From contig NZ_JACJON010000056.1 in assembly GCF_014695585.1 (NCBI RefSeq), positions 1-64,000 on the forward strand: a stretch of 64,000 nucleotides of DNA. The letters are read 5' to 3'. The notes below the pieces were generated by a model that saw only the letters and a program-made list of their open reading frames with translations, was not told the DNA's origin and made no database searches. Numbering within the stretch: position 1 is the first letter of the stretch; every line of letters begins with the position of its first letter. Below are positions 56,258 through 64,000 of the stretch, piece after piece. Source of the DNA: Microcoleus sp. FACHB-831. Its GTDB lineage: Bacteria > Cyanobacteriota > Cyanobacteriia > Cyanobacteriales > FACHB-T130. Both the position numbers and the translations under genes were made by a program.

Positions 56258-59131
56258 TTATACCTCCAAATTATATTGTTTTAATAATTCCTGGATTTGG
56301 TTCACCTGAAATGCGATCGCTAATTTACGCATATGGGTGGTAAAGGGAATAAACTTAGCATCTAGCCGTTCAAGTTTTTCTGCTCGCTCCAAAATGCCTT
56401 TAATATTTCCTCTCATAGCCAAATCGAGCAAAGCCGCAATCTCATCAGGTGGAGGAATGAATTTTGGATTTTCGCTTGCACTTAATAAGCTTAAATCGCT
56501 ATATTCCTCTTCTTGGCTATTACATTCGTCTTTGATTAAAGACCTGTAAGAGGAAGTTTGCTGTTCATAAATCCATTCCAGTTGCAAATGCACCCGTAAC
56601 TGTTCTAAAAGTTCTTGTATGCGTATAGGTTTAGAGATAAAAGCGTCACAACCTACAGCTAAACCTTTTTCATGGTTGTAGTCGAAAACGCTAGCTGACG
56701 TAGCGATGATCGTGACATCTTTCAATTGTGGGGACAGCCGCAGCAGCCTCGTAGCTTCAAAGCCGTCCATTACGGGCATAACTAGATCCATCAATATGCA
56801 ATCTGGGTTAAACTCAGCAGCTTTGTTCAGAACGTCGCGCCCATCTTTTGCTTCAATTATTTCAAACCCTATAGGCAAGAGAGAATTGACTAATACAAAG
56901 CGATTTTCTGCTTTATCATCTACTACTATAATCTTTCGTTTATCACCTTTAAAACCCCTAATATTTCTTTCTTCTAATTGGCAGAACTCTTTGCTCCATG
57001 CTGGCACTTCAGTTATATCTATGTCCAGCCAAAATTTACTACCTCGATTCAATGTACTGGTTACATTTAACTTGCCTCCCATCAAGTCAACTAATTTTTT
57101 ACTGATTGTCAATCCTAGCCCTGTTCCTTCCACTCTAAGGTTGCGATCGCCTACTTGTTGGAATGGCAAAAATATTTCTGATAAGTTTTCTGGTGCTATA
57201 CCTATGCCCGTATCTTCTACCTCAAACCTAATTTTTGTAACTTTTAATTGTGAATTAGGTATCGATGACAGCCATTCTTCATTTTCCAATACATATCCAA
57301 CTTTAAAAATTACCCCACCAGTTGAAGTAAACTTGACTGCATTGCTGAGTAAGTTGATGAGAACTTGCCGCAACCATTTTTCGTCCCCTTTAAGGGCAAC
57401 AGGCAAGGGAGACGCCTGCTCGTAGCTAAAACTAATCCCTTTTTGTGCCGCCCGCATTCGGAATATGTCAGCAATATTTTTTATAAAAGATGGAAAATGA
57501 AAGTCAGTCATGTGGACTTCCATCTTCCCAGCTTCAATTTTACAAATATCTAAAATATCATTAATTAAATTTAATAAATGTTCGCCGCACTGGTAGATTA
57601 TATTAATGCCATCTTGTTGCTGGTCGGTTAAACTTTTGTCTTTTTTGAAGATTTGGGCGTAACCTATAATGCCGTTTAAAGGAGTTCTGAGTTCATGGCT
57701 CATATTAGCCAAGAATTCGCTTTTGGCATGGTTTGCAGCTTCAGCGGCAACTTTCGCTTCTTGCAGAGCAGCTTCCACTTGCTTGCGTTCGTCAATTTGA
57801 CGGATTAATTGTTCGTTAAGACGTTTCAATTTAGTTGTTCGCGCCATCACTCTATGTTCTAGTTCAGCATTTAATTGGCGCACTTCGACTTCTGCACGTT
57901 TGCGTTTAGTGATGTAAAGTATTAATTGGGCGTTTGAAGCTTCAATCGCTTGCTTTTGCTCATCTAATGTAGCAACAATGCTAGCTATAGAAGTTGAAAG
58001 AATAGCGACTTCATCTATGCCTGAAATTGCGGGAATTTTGATTGTAGAATCACCTTCGCACCTACGCGCAACAGCAGCAGCGATCGCTATCACTGGATTC
58101 ACCAAACATCCGGCGAGCAACCACGACAAACCCGCAGACACAGCGCCTAGTATTACTCCCCAAATAATGATGTTGTGTTGGAACTCTCGTGCGGTTGCAA
58201 AAGCAATATCCGTTTTTTGGCGCACCAGAACCAGCCACCCAAGTCCGGGATAATTCTTGTAACCATCACTTTTGGCAAAGCTGGTTAGATAAGTAATCCC
58301 ATCTTGCCAGGTATCAACCTGGTAGCTATTTTCACCCCGTCGCGCAGCATTTTGTATAGCGCTGAGGACATCCCTATTCTTGAGCGATCGCGCCGTAACA
58401 CTCTTAGATTTTAAATTTTCAATGGCCATGCGTGGCGCTAACAAAACATTACCTTTATCTGAGAAAATCAGCACCTCTGCTTGATAGTAATTCTCTATAG
58501 GTTTAAGAAGCGAACCGTGCATATTTGTTGCCCAGTTCCAGTTGAGGTGCGCCCCCAGCACGCCTTGAAAATTCCCCGCCTCATCCATCAAGGGCGCTGT
58601 TAAATTTATTAACTGCAAGGGTTCCTGACTAGGATTAGGCAGTAACTTTTCCAGCAGAGTTGCTTTATGCACATCCTCAACATTAGGCGCTTCCTTGCCA
58701 TTAACAAACCAAGGAAGACTAGAGACATCTTTGCCCTCTAATATTCTCCCCGTACTGGCTAAAACTTCGCCCCTAGCGTTAGTTAAACCAATCCACGCCA
58801 AGTCAGGATAGAGCTGTTTTATTTTCTCTAGTCGAGCGCGTTTAGCATCTAGAGAGACTTGGGAAGAACGAATTTCATCAAGGGTGGCGATCGCCTGGAT
58901 CTCGCGATAGTGTATTACCTTGAACCAATCTAGATTGCTCGCTATATCGTCGGCTACGTGTGCCATGAAATGTCCAATATGGGCTTCTATCCGCGCTCTG
59001 CTGGCATTGCCAACAACCAAACTTAGTAAGAGCGAGAAGATGAGGATAATGCTACCAATTGCTAATCCCAGTCGAGTTATAAAGCTACGACGCGGATTGA
59101 TAAAGGTAATAAATTGGTTGAAATTGGTCAT
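56258..59131 (-). CDS. Membrane-bound hybrid kinase (Cache-HAMP-HisKA-HATPase-REC)
   Basis: A 957-aa transmembrane sensor. TM1 is about 19-41, the periplasmic dCache-type sensing region about 42-320 ([43 protein letters not shown]), TM2 about 325-348, then HAMP, coiled coil, HisKA (H479 in [11 protein letters not shown]), HATPase and a complete receiver about 730-850 ([24 protein letters not shown]). A C-terminal helical tail matches the post-receiver tail of the kinases at 0.3-5.2 and 11.7-15.3 kb. It probably binds a small extracellular molecule such as an amino or organic acid, from Cache family knowledge only. It starts 12 bp after the preceding kinase stop and ends adjoining the next gene. 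Confidence 0.94.
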   Translation of the reverse strand: MTNFNQFITFINPRRSFITRLGLAIGSIILIFSLLLSLVVGNASRARIEAHIGHFMAHVADDIASNLDWFKVIHYREIQAIATLDEIRSSQVSLDAKRARLEKIKQLYPDLAWIGLTNARGEVLASTGRILEGKDVSSLPWFVNGKEAPNVEDVHKATLLEKLLPNPSQEPLQLINLTAPLMDEAGNFQGVLGAHLNWNWATNMHGSLLKPIENYYQAEVLIFSDKGNVLLAPRMAIENLKSKSVTARSLKNRDVLSAIQNAARRGENSYQVDTWQDGITYLTSFAKSDGYKNYPGLGWLVLVRQKTDIAFATAREFQHNIIIWGVILGAVSAGLSWLLAGCLVNPVIAIAAAVARRCEGDSTIKIPAISGIDEVAILSTSIASIVATLDEQKQAIEASNAQLILYITKRKRAEVEVRQLNAELEHRVMARTTKLKRLNEQLIRQIDERKQVEAALQEAKVAAEAANHAKSEFLANMSHELRTPLNGIIGYAQIFKKDKSLTDQQQDGINIIYQCGEHLLNLINDILDICKIEAGKMEVHMTDFHFPSFIKNIADIFRMRAAQKGISFSYEQASPLPVALKGDEKWLRQVLINLLSNAVKFTSTGGVIFKVGYVLENEEWLSSIPNSQLKVTKIRFEVEDTGIGIAPENLSEIFLPFQQVGDRNLRVEGTGLGLTISKKLVDLMGGKLNVTSTLNRGSKFWLDIDITEVPAWSKEFCQLEERNIRGFKGDKRKIIVVDDKAENRFVLVNSLLPIGFEIIEAKDGRDVLNKAAEFNPDCILMDLVMPVMDGFEATRLLRLSPQLKDVTIIATSASVFDYNHEKGLAVGCDAFISKPIRIQELLEQLRVHLQLEWIYEQQTSSYRSLIKDECNSQEEEYSDLSLLSASENPKFIPPPDEIAALLDLAMRGNIKGILERAEKLERLDAKFIPFTTHMRKLAIAFQVNQIQELLKQYNLEV

Positions 59132-59143
59132 TGGTAATTTCCA

Positions 59144-64000
<4,857 letters not shown>

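Noticed and set aside
56706-57425. 239-codon plus-strand frame antisense to the Cache-HAMP kinase
   Set aside because: It mirrors the receiver/ATPase coding region of a well-supported kinase and shows no independent protein motifs.

Overview
The window comes from a cyanobacterium, probably a filamentous or otherwise large-genome one (inference). The palindrome GCGATCGC (HIP1 type) recurs throughout, inside and outside genes. Very large multi-domain PAS/GAF hybrid histidine kinases are abundant, two proteins carry DXCF-type cyanobacteriochrome GAF domains, and HflX and GlgX are present. I see no rRNA, tRNA or CRISPR array.

Layout. (1) 1-11.6 kb: a 1645-aa hybrid kinase, followed by a graveyard of broken genes: the tail of a second hybrid kinase, a Uma2 nuclease pseudogene, a structured RNA-like segment, IS630 remnants, and the tail of a multidomain Ser/Thr-kinase-type protein. 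These surround one intact 1198-aa RTX-type secreted nuclease. (2) 11.6-17.5 kb: a hybrid kinase with duplicated PAS domains and a REC-GAF-PAS adenylate cyclase whose GAF carries both cyanobacteriochrome cysteines. (3) 17.6-23.3 kb: a five-gene molybdenum enzyme operon (PaoABC-like periplasmic aldehyde oxidoreductase, XdhC, MocA-like nucleotidyltransferase). (4) 24.7-34 kb: an MFS transporter and a sugar block of galE, a GH1-RmlD fusion and a glycosyltransferase-UDP-galactopyranose mutase fusion, then a PhyH dioxygenase. (5) 34-42.7 kb: an IS630 orfA remnant, two small ORFs, DUF72, isoaspartyl peptidase, glgX, a DHH phosphoesterase and hflX. (6) 43-48.9 kb: an operon of a double GT2 glycosyltransferase, Wzm, Wzt and a GlfT2-like galactofuranosyltransferase. 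(7) 49.3-64 kb: five consecutive minus-strand signalling genes (a partial 1596+-residue DXCF-GAF hybrid kinase with HPt, a Cache-HAMP hybrid kinase, a REC-PAS hybrid kinase with HPt, a REC kinase, and a REC-GGDEF-EAL protein).

How it fits together. The sugar genes form a plausible pathway: GalE makes UDP-galactose, the Glf half of the fusion converts UDP-Galp to UDP-Galf, GlfT2-like and double GT2 enzymes polymerise it, and Wzm/Wzt export the glycan. This resembles the mycobacterial galactan or Klebsiella galactan-I gene sets and is the most interesting metabolic reading of the window. The signalling genes could join light (DXCF GAF domains), an extracytoplasmic ligand (Cache), cAMP (class III cyclase) and c-di-GMP turnover (EAL). 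The partners inside each phosphorelay are inferred from adjacency only.
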